DNA of 64,000 bases from Nodularia sp034931045 (GCF_034931045.1 NZ_JAYGHH010000006.1:1-64000), one strand, 5' to 3'. Shown: positions 1 to 8,724, numbered from the stretch's first letter. Translations and numbers: made by a program. The notes: generated by a model not told the origin, from the sequence alone.

Positions 1-445
1 GAACTAAAATCCTCTTTTACTAAAATTGCAACGTCTTGGAAGCAGCGCTATCGGTAATTTTTCCGACTTCATGCAACTGCAACGAGGAATAAACGTTTTT
101 TTGACAATCTCCAGAAGCCTGAAAGCGTCTGAATATTCTGAGATTTTACCGTCTTGATGGTTGGAGTTTCTCAGAGTTATGCCATTATACGTACCATTGG
201 CTAATTGTTTAGCTTGTGGTAACTTAATGATTCTTAACTTATCACATCCATTGGGGTTTTCGTCCAATGGACTTTAGTAAATTAGGTATCAAACACCAAC
301 CTATTACTTATTATTAATATCAGAATTTTAACAATCTGACATAAGTTTTCTCAGAAATCCCCAAGGTTTAGTCCGTGAACTTGCACGAAAAGCTCCAGAA
401 ATGGCAGACTTGGATAGGGAAGAACTCACAGGCCAAGGTAGTTCA
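1..445. other. Window start, no confident gene
   Basis: I see no recognisable gene before ycf4. An 87-codon minus-strand frame (4-267) has no family signature. From 332 to 445, in frame with ycf4 and without a stop, the sequence reads like protein (ending RNPQGLVRELARKAPEMADLD before the ycf4 start), but its only ATG is at 401. It may be the tail of a decayed upstream gene; this is inference. Confidence 0.4.
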
Positions 446-1042
446 ATGACGGCATCAACAACAATTAACAAAGGTGATTCGCCTAATGGCGATCGCAAAC
501 CCTCAAGTATCCTGCATCAAGATGTTTTGGGTTCTCGTCGGTTTAGTAACTACTGGTGGGCAACTATCGTCACATTAGGAGCTACAGGCTTCTTTTTGGC
601 TGGAATATCTAGTTACACGAAAGTAAATTTCTTGCTAGTGACCGATGCAACTCAATTGATATTCGTACCCCAAGGGCTAGTTATGGGGTTATACGGCACT
701 GCTGGCTTACTTTTAGCCTTATATCTATGGCTAGTAATTTTATGGGATGTTGGAGGCGGCTACAACGACTTCAATCAGGAAACTGGGCGCATAAAAATTT
801 TTCGTTGGGGATTTCCCGGCAAAAATCGCCGCATCGAAATTGATAGCTATACTCAAGACGTGCAGTCTGTAAGAATAGACATCAAAGAAGGTCTTAATCC
901 CCGTCGCGCTCTCTACCTACGTGTTAAAGGTCGGCGAGATATACCCCTAACAAGGGTAGGTCAACCGTTATCTTTAGCAGATTTAGAAACTACAGGCGCA
1001 GAATTAGCCCGCTTTTTGGGAGTACCCCTGGAAGGATTGTAA
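446..1042 (+). CDS. ycf4: Photosystem I assembly protein Ycf4
   Basis: Ycf4 is a thylakoid membrane protein that acts as a scaffold for assembly of the photosystem I complex. The 198-residue product has the family layout: a short polar N-terminus, two membrane helices (about residues 37-56 and 80-100), and a soluble C-terminal part. The segment LWDVGGGYNDFNQETG after the second helix and the end RFLGVPLEGL are typical. The frame is open upstream to 332 with another ATG at 401. I chose 446 (MTAST) because cyanobacterial Ycf4 proteins begin with this sequence as I recall them, and an AAGG lies just ahead of it. The assignment is firm; the start is likely. Confidence 0.93.
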   Translation: MTASTTINKGDSPNGDRKPSSILHQDVLGSRRFSNYWWATIVTLGATGFFLAGISSYTKVNFLLVTDATQLIFVPQGLVMGLYGTAGLLLALYLWLVILWDVGGGYNDFNQETGRIKIFRWGFPGKNRRIEIDSYTQDVQSVRIDIKEGLNPRRALYLRVKGRRDIPLTRVGQPLSLADLETTGAELARFLGVPLEGL

Positions 1043-1143
1043 GGGATTAGGGAGTAGGGAGAAGAGGCAGGGGGCAGGGTGCAGGGTGCAGGGGAGAAAA
1101 AACTTCTCTTCCCATTACCTAGTCCCCAATCCCCAATCCCCTA
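1041..1143. repeat. Low-complexity repeat with CCCCAAT heptamers
   Basis: G-rich repeats (gcagggtgcagggtgcagggg) are followed by tandem CCCCAAT heptamers. This is the short tandemly repeated repetitive sequence type known from heterocystous cyanobacteria. A related block with the same order of parts lies at 1975-2090, on the other side of the next gene. Confidence 0.7.
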
Positions 1144-1180
1144 AAAAGATAAGAGACTCTGATTGAATCAGTAACTGACT

Positions 1181-1972
1181 ATGCGATTAAAAATTTCACA
1201 ATTTCTGGTTGTATTTTTGATAGTCGGGGCTTTGACTTTGGGAGGATGTTCAGGACAGAATGTGACTTCTGATCCCGCTTCTCCCACCTCTACAGCAGGT
1301 GAGACACAAACTACAACAACAACTGAAGCAACATCTGTATCTGAAACTATAAATGAGAGTGTTCCTGGAATGAAAGATTTACCACGGCTCGAAGGTAACG
1401 CTACTGTGGTGATAACGGTTAACGGTTCGCCGATTACTATTGAGGTAGACGGCACTAATGCCCCAATTACAGCTGGTAACTTCGTCGATTTAGTCCAAAA
1501 AGGTGTGTACGATGGTTTAGTTTTCCATCGAGTTGTCCGCGATCCTCAGCCTTTTGTCGCTCAAGGGGGCGACCCTCAAAGCAAAGACCCCACAGTTCCA
1601 GTAAATAGACTGGGAACCGGTGGTTACGTTGACTCAAAAACTGGGAAAGAACGCCGTATACCTTTAGAAATTAAGCCCAAAGGCGAAGAAAGCCCAATTT
1701 ATGGCAAAACTTTAGAGTCGGCTCGTGTAAGTAAGCCACCTGAGTTACAGCATAAAATGGGTGCGGTAGCAATGGCGCGATCGCAAATGCCTGATTCGGC
1801 TTCTTCACAGTTTTACTTTGCTTTAGCAGATTTAGCTTTTCTCGATGGTAGCTATGCTGTATTCGGTAATGTGACTGAAGGCTTTGATGTAGTTAACAAA
1901 ATTCAGCAAGGCGATCGCATTGATTCGGCTAAAGTTACTCAAGGTGCTGAAAATCTCAAAACTCCTGAGTAA
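1181..1972 (+). CDS. Cyclophilin-type peptidyl-prolyl isomerase, lipoprotein
   Basis: This enzyme catalyses cis-trans isomerisation of peptide bonds before proline and probably works outside the cytoplasmic membrane. The N-terminus is a lipoprotein signal: a hydrophobic stretch, then LTLGGC with the likely lipidated Cys at residue 23. A Thr/Ser-rich linker runs to about residue 60. The cyclophilin fold follows, with GNFVDLVQKGVYDGLVFHRV, FVAQGGDPQ, MARSQMPDSASSQFYFAL and YAVFGNVTEGFDVV. The catalytic Arg of FHRV and the QGGD and SSQF motifs are all present. Both ends of the gene are bordered by related low-complexity repeats, so it is probably its own transcription unit. Confidence 0.88.
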   Translation: MRLKISQFLVVFLIVGALTLGGCSGQNVTSDPASPTSTAGETQTTTTTEATSVSETINESVPGMKDLPRLEGNATVVITVNGSPITIEVDGTNAPITAGNFVDLVQKGVYDGLVFHRVVRDPQPFVAQGGDPQSKDPTVPVNRLGTGGYVDSKTGKERRIPLEIKPKGEESPIYGKTLESARVSKPPELQHKMGAVAMARSQMPDSASSQFYFALADLAFLDGSYAVFGNVTEGFDVVNKIQQGDRIDSAKVTQGAENLKTPE

Positions 1973-1974
1973 AT

Positions 1975-2090
1975 AGCAGGGGAGAAGAGGCAAGGGGACA
2001 AGGTGCAGGGGAGAAAGACTTCTCTTCGCATGATTAACCAGTCTTCAATCTCTCATCCCCAATCCCCAATCCCCAATCCTCATTCCCCAC
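1975..2090. repeat. Low-complexity repeat with CCCCAAT heptamers
   Basis: Same order of parts as 1041-1143: a gcaggggagaagaggc stretch, cttctctt, then tandem CCCCAAT units. It fills the whole space between the cyclophilin gene and the ketoacyl synthase gene and runs up to the TTG start of the latter. Confidence 0.7.
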
Positions 2091-2091
2091 A

Positions 2092-3261
2092 TTGGTTGTT
2101 ATTACTGGTATCGGTTTAGCCTCAGCTTTAGGCTCAAGTTTAGAAGATAGCTGGCAAAAGTTAATCGCAGGTAAGTCTGGTATTCAGTGGCATCAACCAT
2201 TTGCAGAACTGGAACCATATCCTCTGGGGTTGATTGGGACACAACCTACTGAATTAAAAAGTTTGACTCGCTTGGTTGTCGCTGCGGCATTAACAGACGC
2301 GGGATTGGTTTCACCTTTACCTGATTGTGCTGTGGTCATTGGCTCAAGTCGCAGTCATCAGGGTGTTTGGGAATCACTGGCGCGGCAAATATATGAAAAT
2401 CATCGCCCCCAAACTGTTTTAAGTAATAAGGATGCAGTCTTAGAGAATTGGTTAGATTTTTTACCTCATACCAATGCGATCGCCTCTGCTCGACAAATCG
2501 GTGCATCTGGTATAGTTTTAGCGCCGATGGCTGCTTGTGCTACTGGTATTTGGGCGATCGCGCAAGCGGCTTTATTAATCGAAACTGGGCAATGTCAAAG
2601 AGCGATCGCCGGGGCTGTAGAAGCCCCCATTACACCCCTCACCTTGTCAGGGTTTCAACAAATGGGCGCTTTAGCCAAAACAGGGGCTTATCCCTTTGAT
2701 TTGCACCGGGAAGGCTTAGTACTAGGTGAAGGTGCGGCGGTGTTTGTTTTGGAATCGGCAGAATTGGCACAGCAACGCCAAGCTAAAATTTATGGTAAGA
2801 TTCTTGGCTTTGGCTTGACATCAGACGCATATCATGCTAACAAACCAGAACCAAATGGCAAAAGTGCGATCGCCGCGATACAGCAATGTTTAAAACGCAG
2901 TTCTCTCACCCCAGCCGACATAGATTATATTCATGCTCATGGTACAGCCACTCTCCTCAATGACAGAGTAGAGAGTAAAATTATCCAGAGTATATTTCCC
3001 CAAAAAGTAGCAATCAGTTCTAGTAAAGGGGCTACAGGTCATACATTAGGAGCATCGGGAGCTTTAGGTGTGGCATTTTCGCTTTTAGCCATGCAGCGAG
3101 AAATGTTACCCTCTTGCGTAGGATTACAAACACCGGCATTTGATTTAAATTTAGTAATGGCAGCGCGTGAAAGTGAAGTGCAGAGAGTGTTATGTTTCAG
3201 CTTTGGCTTTGGTGGTCAAAATGCCGCGATCGCCTTGGGTAATTTTGAGAAACAAGAGTGA
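2092..3261 (+). CDS. Beta-ketoacyl-ACP synthase, FabF-like
   Basis: Condensing enzyme of the thiolase fold: it extends an acyl chain by decarboxylative condensation with malonyl-ACP. All three catalytic residues of the KAS family are visible: Cys149 (MAACATG), His283 (HAHGTATLLND) and His317 (ATGHTLGASG). The C-terminal FSFGFGGQNAA glycine-rich motif is also present. At 389 residues it is a little shorter than FabF (about 410), and no acyl carrier protein or other fatty-acid gene lies beside it, so it may be a second, specialised KAS. The start is a TTG at 2092 directly after a repeat. No better start is visible, and no clear ribosome binding site. Confidence 0.85.
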   Translation: MVVITGIGLASALGSSLEDSWQKLIAGKSGIQWHQPFAELEPYPLGLIGTQPTELKSLTRLVVAAALTDAGLVSPLPDCAVVIGSSRSHQGVWESLARQIYENHRPQTVLSNKDAVLENWLDFLPHTNAIASARQIGASGIVLAPMAACATGIWAIAQAALLIETGQCQRAIAGAVEAPITPLTLSGFQQMGALAKTGAYPFDLHREGLVLGEGAAVFVLESAELAQQRQAKIYGKILGFGLTSDAYHANKPEPNGKSAIAAIQQCLKRSSLTPADIDYIHAHGTATLLNDRVESKIIQSIFPQKVAISSSKGATGHTLGASGALGVAFSLLAMQREMLPSCVGLQTPAFDLNLVMAARESEVQRVLCFSFGFGGQNAAIALGNFEKQE

Positions 3262-3345
3262 ACCACCCACACTTAGCCTATGTGTTTTGGCTTTGATTCC
3301 ACAAAAAAAATCAATCTCAGATGCAATCCTCATCTCCCGTTATTC

Positions 3346-3376
3346 ATCCCTACCTTACTTGGCTGAAGGTAGGGAT
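3346..3376. terminator. Hairpin between convergent genes
   Basis: An 11-bp perfect stem, ATCCCTACCTT with AAGGTAGGGAT, closes a 9-nt loop and is followed by TTTTC. It lies between the ends of the ketoacyl synthase gene and vipp1, which point at each other, so it could end transcription from either side. Confidence 0.65.
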
Positions 3377-3420
3377 TTTCGCGTTACGTTCAATTCGTCA
3401 ATGTCTAATGTCAATTAGAG

Positions 3421-4203
3421 TTACATTTGATCTAGTTGCCTTTTTAGGGCTTCCAAATCAGAATCAACTACTTCATTGCCCTGATTCGATTTAGGGGCAG
3501 TAGTTTCTTGTTCCGGTGGCAGTTGAGCTTGGTTAGGTGCAGCCGCAGGTGGGAGCATTTGTGCCTTTAATGCTGCCAATTCATCGTCAACATCGCTACT
3601 TTCCAACTGGGCAAATTGGCTTTCTAAATCATTACCCGCCAACTCTGCACCTGCTTGGGCGCGAGCTTCTTGCATCAAGACTTTTTCTTCCATGCGCTCA
3701 AATGCGGACATAGCGCTACTGCTATTCATCCCACGTACCATGCCTTCAAGTTGCTCTTGGGCTTTGGCGGAGGTAATCCGAGCTTTGAGCATTTCTTTTT
3801 TGGTCTTAGCTTCAGAAATTTTGCTTTCTAGCTGGATTAAGTTGCGCTTGAGGGTTTCAGTTTGAGTAGTTTGTTGATCGAGGCTAGTTTTCAGTGCCAG
3901 TCCGGTATCGCTAAAACTTTTTTTACGTTCTAGGGCTTGTCGTGCTAAGTTTTCATCGCCCTTTTGTAGTGCCAACTGAGCATTGCGTTGCCACTTGTTG
4001 ATTTCATTTTGGGCATCATTATACTGTTTTTCAGTTCGCTTTTGAGCTGCGATCGCCTGCGCTACACCCTGACGCAACTGTACCAAGTCTTCCTGCATTT
4101 CCAGGATGGCTTGCTCTAGCATTTTTTCAGGATCTTCAGCTTTATTAACCAAATCGTTGAGGTTAGAACTGACTACTCGTCTAATCCGATCAAATAATCC
4201 CAT
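3421..4203 (-). CDS. vipp1: Vipp1/IM30, thylakoid membrane-associated ESCRT-III-like protein
   Basis: PspA/IM30 family protein that polymerises on membranes and is needed for building and protecting thylakoids. The protein starts MGLFDRIRRVVSSNLNDLVN, an amphipathic helix, followed by long coiled-coil helices (EDPEKMLEQAILEMQEDLVQLRQGVAQAIA). What marks it as Vipp1 rather than PspA is a C-terminal extension: a Pro/Gln-rich linker after about residue 215, then a last helix SDLEALKRQLDQM. A second PspA/IM30 gene lies upstream on the same strand, 162 bp away, so the two arose by tandem duplication and may share a promoter. Confidence 0.92.
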   Translation of the reverse strand: MGLFDRIRRVVSSNLNDLVNKAEDPEKMLEQAILEMQEDLVQLRQGVAQAIAAQKRTEKQYNDAQNEINKWQRNAQLALQKGDENLARQALERKKSFSDTGLALKTSLDQQTTQTETLKRNLIQLESKISEAKTKKEMLKARITSAKAQEQLEGMVRGMNSSSAMSAFERMEEKVLMQEARAQAGAELAGNDLESQFAQLESSDVDDELAALKAQMLPPAAAPNQAQLPPEQETTAPKSNQGNEVVDSDLEALKRQLDQM

Positions 4204-4365
4204 AATTGTGTTTTTCCTTGTAGATTTTACGCGCTTTTGGGTGGAACTAGCTTTTTTACTATTTAATGGCTTCCTATTTCAATGTAATCTTTCCGGTTTG
4301 GTTCGGTACTCCCGACACCTGTTATTTTTTTAAGATATATCCTAACTTTGCTGATTGCCCAATCA

Positions 4366-5073
4366 TTAAGAGTCTTGACTTTTAGGTAACTTTTGTGGCG
4401 GTGGATTTTTACCTGCCTCTAACACCTGTCCTTTCATCGCTGCTAGTTCTGTATCAATGTCAGCAACGGCTTCTAGGGAGTCAAATTGTTTTTGCAAGTC
4501 GTCAGTACCGAGTTGAGCGATCGCTTCGGATTGCGCTTCGATTTGCAAAACTTTGTCTTCCATGCGCTCAAAGGCCTTCAGACTACTTGTAGGAGAACTG
4601 GTATCCAGCAGATCCTGGAGTCGAACAGAAGCTTCAGCAGAACGGGCGCGAGCTATGTACATATCTTTTTTGGTTTTGGCCTCACTGATTTTTAACTCTA
4701 GCGATCGCGTATCTTTTTTCAGTCTAGCAACCACATCGTTTTGCTGTTCTATTTGACTAAATAGAGCCGTAGCCGTTTCTTGATAAGCTTTGCGTTTAGT
4801 TAAAGCTTCTCTGGCTAAAACCTCATTTCCTTGTTGTAGTGCTAATTGAGCGCGACGATACCATTCATCTGAGGTTGATTGTGCTGCTGTGGCCTGTCTT
4901 TCCGTGCGTTTTTGAGTGGCGATCGCTTGTGCTACCCCTTGTCGCAATTGCACCAAGTTTTCCTGCATCTCAATTACTGCTTGTTGCAGAATTTTTTCGG
5001 GATCTTCTGCATTGCCGATCAGACTATTGATGTTAGCGCGAATTATCCGCAGGATACGGTTGATAAATTCCAT
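4366..5073 (-). CDS. PspA/IM30 family protein
   Basis: Paralogue of the neighbouring vipp1, 235 residues, with the same helix pattern (MEFINRILRIIRANINSLIG, then DPEKILQQAVIEMQENLVQLRQ). It ends soon after the helical core with a short Pro/Lys tail and lacks the extra C-terminal helix of Vipp1, so it is closer to the PspA type, a membrane-stress protein. Coiled coil covers most of the protein. Having both types side by side matches the view that Vipp1 came from a pspA duplication. Confidence 0.85.
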   Translation of the reverse strand: MEFINRILRIIRANINSLIGNAEDPEKILQQAVIEMQENLVQLRQGVAQAIATQKRTERQATAAQSTSDEWYRRAQLALQQGNEVLAREALTKRKAYQETATALFSQIEQQNDVVARLKKDTRSLELKISEAKTKKDMYIARARSAEASVRLQDLLDTSSPTSSLKAFERMEDKVLQIEAQSEAIAQLGTDDLQKQFDSLEAVADIDTELAAMKGQVLEAGKNPPPQKLPKSQDS

Positions 5074-5252
5074 ATCGGCTCTCCATTGATGTTCGGGGAA
5101 AATGGCTGTTCTTGGGGAGACAAGCCAGTTTAAAGTTACCAGTCAAGAGAGATAATTGGGTGTAAGTACCCCACCTGATACCTTGATAACCGTTGACTGT
5201 TGATTGATTTGATAAATATTTTCCTCATCCTATCCTAAACTTTTCCCACTCA

Positions 5253-6422
5253 TTACTGCTGAATTCTGGCTTTAAGTCCCTGGGACTGTAGCTCTTGTAC
5301 CCTTTGTTCTGCTGCTGCTTGCGTTTTTACCGCAGCCAGATAAATCAAAGTCTGTGCAGGTGATAAATAAGCATCGGGAACTATTTTTTGGGCATTAGAG
5401 AGGGCGCGATCGCCTTGATTATCCATCACGATATGATAAAACCCATCTGCTCCGGGTTTGAGTTCTGCATTAGTATCGGGTGGAGTTGTCGTTTCCTCAG
5501 ACAAAGGTTCTGCTGTAGAGGTTGGGGGTAAATCCACGGGCGGGATAGTCGGTAATGGTAACAACTCCGTCTCTGGAGTCATGACTGGTGGTTGAGTGAT
5601 TGTTGGACTGGGTGTTGCTTGAACTTTGGGTTTTAAACCAACTACATCAGTCGGTTTTCTTACCTCTGGAAATTCTTTCGCTGCTAAATTAGGATACTTA
5701 GGTATAGGTTTTAGTTCTAGTCGAGGTTGGGTGTTATTTTCCACTTCTTCAATATTTTCTGCACTATTCGGCGAAGAGTTAGTTTGAAACCATCTACCGA
5801 CATTAAACGGCGACCAACCTTGAGAATTAGGATTCAAGACTACGTAACCCAGCGTGAGACTAGCTACTAATAGCAGTAACATTGAGCCAATACCTAATGG
5901 TGATAAGAAATTATCATTGGGATGACTCGGCAGTTCTGTGGACTGTTCTGCGTCTGTTAAACTTTGCAGCAGTGCTTCGCTCGATTCCAAGTAGTCATCT
6001 GGTTGTGAGGAATGATCATTTTTATCACCATCAACCACCGCAGGTACAATGCTGCTAGAAGAATTTGTTGCAGATGGGGGAATGTGTGAGTTGATCGACT
6101 CCGAATCAGAGATTAAGTTGAAATAATCAGGGCTATTTGGTGCTGAGTTAGCTTCAGAAGTTCCATTCAGTATAAATGCGGTCGGTGTAATTTTGCCCCC
6201 CGTCGCCTGATGATCCGGCAAATCTGAGGATTGACTGCCGATATCACTTCCCATCGGGGATTGATTCTGTATCCTCACTCCTATTCGTGTGCGCCGATAT
6301 CTGGCTAACTCTTGATCGATAGGTACTTCTAAGCTCGCTAGTGCTGCGGCTAATGGTGGCTTCAAGCCAGATGTTTTAGATATTTTCGTCTTGGAATCTA
6401 TCATGGGATTTTGATTCGTCAC
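5253..6422 (-). CDS. Membrane protein with SPOR-like C-terminal region
   Basis: 389 residues. The N-terminal 165 residues are polar, Ser/Asn/Asp-rich and probably disordered. One membrane helix follows (around PLGIGSMLLLLVASLTLGYV), then a Pro/Thr-rich linker, and a C-terminal stretch of about 70 residues (GFYHIVMDN... to LQSQGLKARIQQ) that reads like a SPOR or SPOR-like fold, with the usual AAVKTQAAAEQRVQELQSQG helix. SPOR domains bind denuded peptidoglycan at division sites, so a cell-envelope role is possible. It is divergent from the DUF721 gene at 6527. Function is not known from the sequence. Confidence 0.6.
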   Translation of the reverse strand: MTNQNPMIDSKTKISKTSGLKPPLAAALASLEVPIDQELARYRRTRIGVRIQNQSPMGSDIGSQSSDLPDHQATGGKITPTAFILNGTSEANSAPNSPDYFNLISDSESINSHIPPSATNSSSSIVPAVVDGDKNDHSSQPDDYLESSEALLQSLTDAEQSTELPSHPNDNFLSPLGIGSMLLLLVASLTLGYVVLNPNSQGWSPFNVGRWFQTNSSPNSAENIEEVENNTQPRLELKPIPKYPNLAAKEFPEVRKPTDVVGLKPKVQATPSPTITQPPVMTPETELLPLPTIPPVDLPPTSTAEPLSEETTTPPDTNAELKPGADGFYHIVMDNQGDRALSNAQKIVPDAYLSPAQTLIYLAAVKTQAAAEQRVQELQSQGLKARIQQ

Positions 6423-6526
6423 CTCTCCACCTCAAACCTAGACTAGTGAATTAATTTTAAATACATTCAGCGTTATAAATAGACAGACAACACAAGTATT
6501 TTTGCTCACATTCATGAATCTTCAAG

Positions 6527-7069
6527 ATGTCGTTGAAATCAGTTAATGATATTTTAGACGTTCTAAAACAACAGGCTAAATGGCAACAACACCCATTTCA
6601 GCGATTGTTGGAGTTATGGCCAGATATTGTCGGCACAGTGGCTGCTAAACATACACGACCATTATCAATTCAGCGTGATGTTTTGCAGGTAGCGACTTCT
6701 AGCGCTGCTTGGGCGCAGAATATGACATTTGGACGCACAACTCTACTTTTAAAATTAAATCAAAAATTGTCTGCGCCTTTGGTAGATATTCGCTTTTCTA
6801 CAAAAGATTGGCAGCCCCGTCCCGATTACTTACAGCCACAAACCGTCATTCCCCAGGAACATCCCAGTTATCTGGGAAATATCAATCCTTCCCAAAGTCA
6901 AGTTAAACCCACTATTCAGAGTGCGAATACTGCTTTTGAGATTTGGGCTAAAAAAATGCAAGCGCGATCGCAAGGCTTACCCCTTTGTCCTCAGTGCCAA
7001 GCTCCCACCCCACCTGGTGAACTTCAGCGTTGGCAAGTCTGTTGTGTTTGTGCTAATAAACAGTTTTAG
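6527..7069 (+). CDS. DUF721 (DciA-like) protein with C-terminal zinc finger
   Basis: The first 100 residues match the DUF721 pattern: an N-terminal helix (VNDILDVLKQQ), WPDIVGTVAAKHTRPLSIQRDVLQVATSSAAWAQNM and a following LLLKLN helix. In other bacteria DUF721 proteins (DciA) help load the replicative helicase DnaB. The C-terminus carries CPQCQ and CCVC pairs that probably bind zinc. The 180-residue length is normal for cyanobacterial members. dnaB is also in this window (33064-34419) but not adjacent. Family is likely; the replication role is inference. Confidence 0.75.
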   Translation: MSLKSVNDILDVLKQQAKWQQHPFQRLLELWPDIVGTVAAKHTRPLSIQRDVLQVATSSAAWAQNMTFGRTTLLLKLNQKLSAPLVDIRFSTKDWQPRPDYLQPQTVIPQEHPSYLGNINPSQSQVKPTIQSANTAFEIWAKKMQARSQGLPLCPQCQAPTPPGELQRWQVCCVCANKQF

Positions 7070-7488
7070 CATAGGTGACAGCAGTATGGTTTGGTTAAGG
7101 AAACACAGCACAGAAAAAGAAGTAAATTTGCTTAACTTCACTGTATCGACATCTAATCTCTCTAAAGTATGCAAATTATTCTGAATAATTACCAGACAAT
7201 CATTACAAAAATGATACCTGAGTCATAAAAATTTAATTATTTTAAAATTTAAACCTCTGCCTTTAGCATTGATCCCCAGCTATTTTTAGTTAAAGTTTAT
7301 TGTGTATCCACTTCTGCAATCATTTACATATATAACAAGAATATAAAAACATTCTAAAATTTATTTTGTAGTGGGGATCGCTGAAACCCATGTACAATAA
7401 TAACTTTTTGGTGATATTAGCTCTTTATATATAGGAGCAAAATATAAGTATGTAAATCACCCATTAACTGCATTAAAGATGTACCCAA
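7070..7488. other. AT-rich leader region with GGGGATC motif
   Basis: About 420 bp without a gene. It contains TGGGGATCGCTGAAA at 7372-7386 and a TTATATATA stretch about 50 bp further on. A very similar arrangement lies upstream of the zinc-ribbon gene at 29640. An inverted GATCCCCA occurs near 7271. The region may hold a promoter with a regulator site; no factor can be named. Confidence 0.4.
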
Positions 7489-7803
7489 ATGAAACCTATT
7501 AAATTCTTGACATCTGCCTGTAGATACTGTCGTCATTATCAGCCAGAAGGTCGCCGTGGTGGAATGTGCCAACAGTTAGGAAGTCCAGTCCAAGCCGGAT
7601 GGAAAGCTTGCTCTTTAGCGCTCCCACCTTTTGCACCTTCTTGGGAAACTTTGGAAGACGCTTGGGATTTACCAGATGCAACAAGAGTTTTAGGTTCTTC
7701 ACCAACTTTGGCTACAGATGCAGACAATACTATTACTACTCCTGTAGAGGAAATAGCTCATTACAGCTTGCAAGAGGTTAAGACGAAGGTAGGACAAATT
7801 TAG
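7489..7803 (+). CDS. Small Cys-rich cyanobacterial protein
   Basis: 104 residues. The N-terminal 40 residues contain four cysteines in the order CRYCRHYQPEGRRGGMC ... WKAC, which could bind a metal or form a redox site. The rest (FAPSWETLED and a hydrophilic tail) is not recognisable. The start at 7489 is the only ATG ahead of the Cys motif and follows a long AT-rich leader. It ends 54 bp before a strong hairpin shared with menB. Similar small proteins are common in cyanobacteria as I recall, but I know no function. Confidence 0.6.
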   Translation: MKPIKFLTSACRYCRHYQPEGRRGGMCQQLGSPVQAGWKACSLALPPFAPSWETLEDAWDLPDATRVLGSSPTLATDADNTITTPVEEIAHYSLQEVKTKVGQI

Positions 7804-7856
7804 TTGCCTCCATTTGTAGTTGACTGAATATAAAATCAAATTTTAAATCTGAAAGC

Positions 7857-7877
7857 ATCGCACCTGTCAGGTGCGAT
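7857..7877. terminator. Bidirectional hairpin terminator
   Basis: Perfect 9-bp stem ATCGCACCT / AGGTGCGAT with a GTC loop, followed by a T-rich stretch. It sits between the convergent ends of the Cys-rich gene and menB. Confidence 0.75.
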
Positions 7878-7887
7878 TTGTATAATT

Positions 7888-8724
7888 TTAAGGTAGCCAA
7901 GGAAAGGTGCGAAAATTCGGGGGTCGCTTTTCTAAAAAGGCTTGTTTGCCCTCCGAACCCTCTTCAGTCATGTAATACAGTAGAGTGGCGTTACCGGCAA
8001 GTTCTTGTAAACCAGCTTGTCCATCACAGTCAGCGTTGAATGCTGATTTCAGACACCGAATTGCAGTTGGACTTTTTTCTAAAATTTCTTGCGCCCATTG
8101 AATCCCTTCGGCTTCTAGCTGTTCTACTGGGACAATAGTATTTACTAAACCCATATCTAGAGCTTGTTGGGCATTATATTGGCGGCAAAGAAACCAAATT
8201 TCTCGCGCCTTTTTTTGTCCCACAACGCGGGCGAGATAGCTTGCACCAAAACCCCCATCAAAACTGCCTACCTTGGGGCCAGTCTGTCCAAAAATTGCAT
8301 TATCGGCGGCAATGGTGAGGTCACAAATTAGGTGTAAAACGTGTCCACCACCAATAGCATATCCAGCAACTAAAGCAATTACTACTTTTGGCATGGAACG
8401 GATTAACCGTTGCAAGTCCAACACATTTAAGCGGGGAATTCCAGCATCGTCAACATAACCCGCCTTTCCACGGACACTTTGATCTCCACCAGAACAAAAA
8501 GCGTATTTACCATCAGTGTGGGGGCCAGCACCAGTGAAAAGGACTACGCCAATGTTCGTGTCTTCACGAGCATCACAGAAAGCGTCGTACAGTTCAAAAA
8601 CAGTTTTAGGACGAAAAGCATTGCGTTTATGGGGACGGTTAATAGTGATTTTAGCGATGCCATCGGTTTTGTGATATGTGATATCTTCGTAGGTTTTGAT
8701 AATTTGCCAGTTAATTTGTGTCAT
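7888..8724 (-). CDS. menB: 1,4-dihydroxy-2-naphthoyl-CoA synthase MenB
   Basis: Ring-closing enzyme of the phylloquinone (vitamin K1) pathway: it turns succinylbenzoyl-CoA into dihydroxynaphthoyl-CoA. In cyanobacteria the product feeds the A1 cofactor of photosystem I. The crotonase fold is clear: NRPHKRNAFRPKTVFEL, the oxyanion-hole loop AFCSGGDQSVRG, AGYAIGGGHVLHLICDLTIA, the MenB-specific PKVGSFDGGFGASYLAR, and the C-terminal RPPNFRTFPWLP. The start at 8724 (MTQINWQ) gives 278 residues, the usual length; an upstream ATG at 8772 would add 16 unlike residues. menD of the same pathway lies 1.7 kb away on the same strand. Confidence 0.96.
   Translation of the reverse strand: MTQINWQIIKTYEDITYHKTDGIAKITINRPHKRNAFRPKTVFELYDAFCDAREDTNIGVVLFTGAGPHTDGKYAFCSGGDQSVRGKAGYVDDAGIPRLNVLDLQRLIRSMPKVVIALVAGYAIGGGHVLHLICDLTIAADNAIFGQTGPKVGSFDGGFGASYLARVVGQKKAREIWFLCRQYNAQQALDMGLVNTIVPVEQLEAEGIQWAQEILEKSPTAIRCLKSAFNADCDGQAGLQELAGNATLLYYMTEEGSEGKQAFLEKRPPNFRTFPWLP

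Noticed and set aside
4..267. 87-codon minus-strand frame at the left edge
   Set aside because: No family signature, and its composition does not look like a conserved protein; reported only as part of the unassigned left region.
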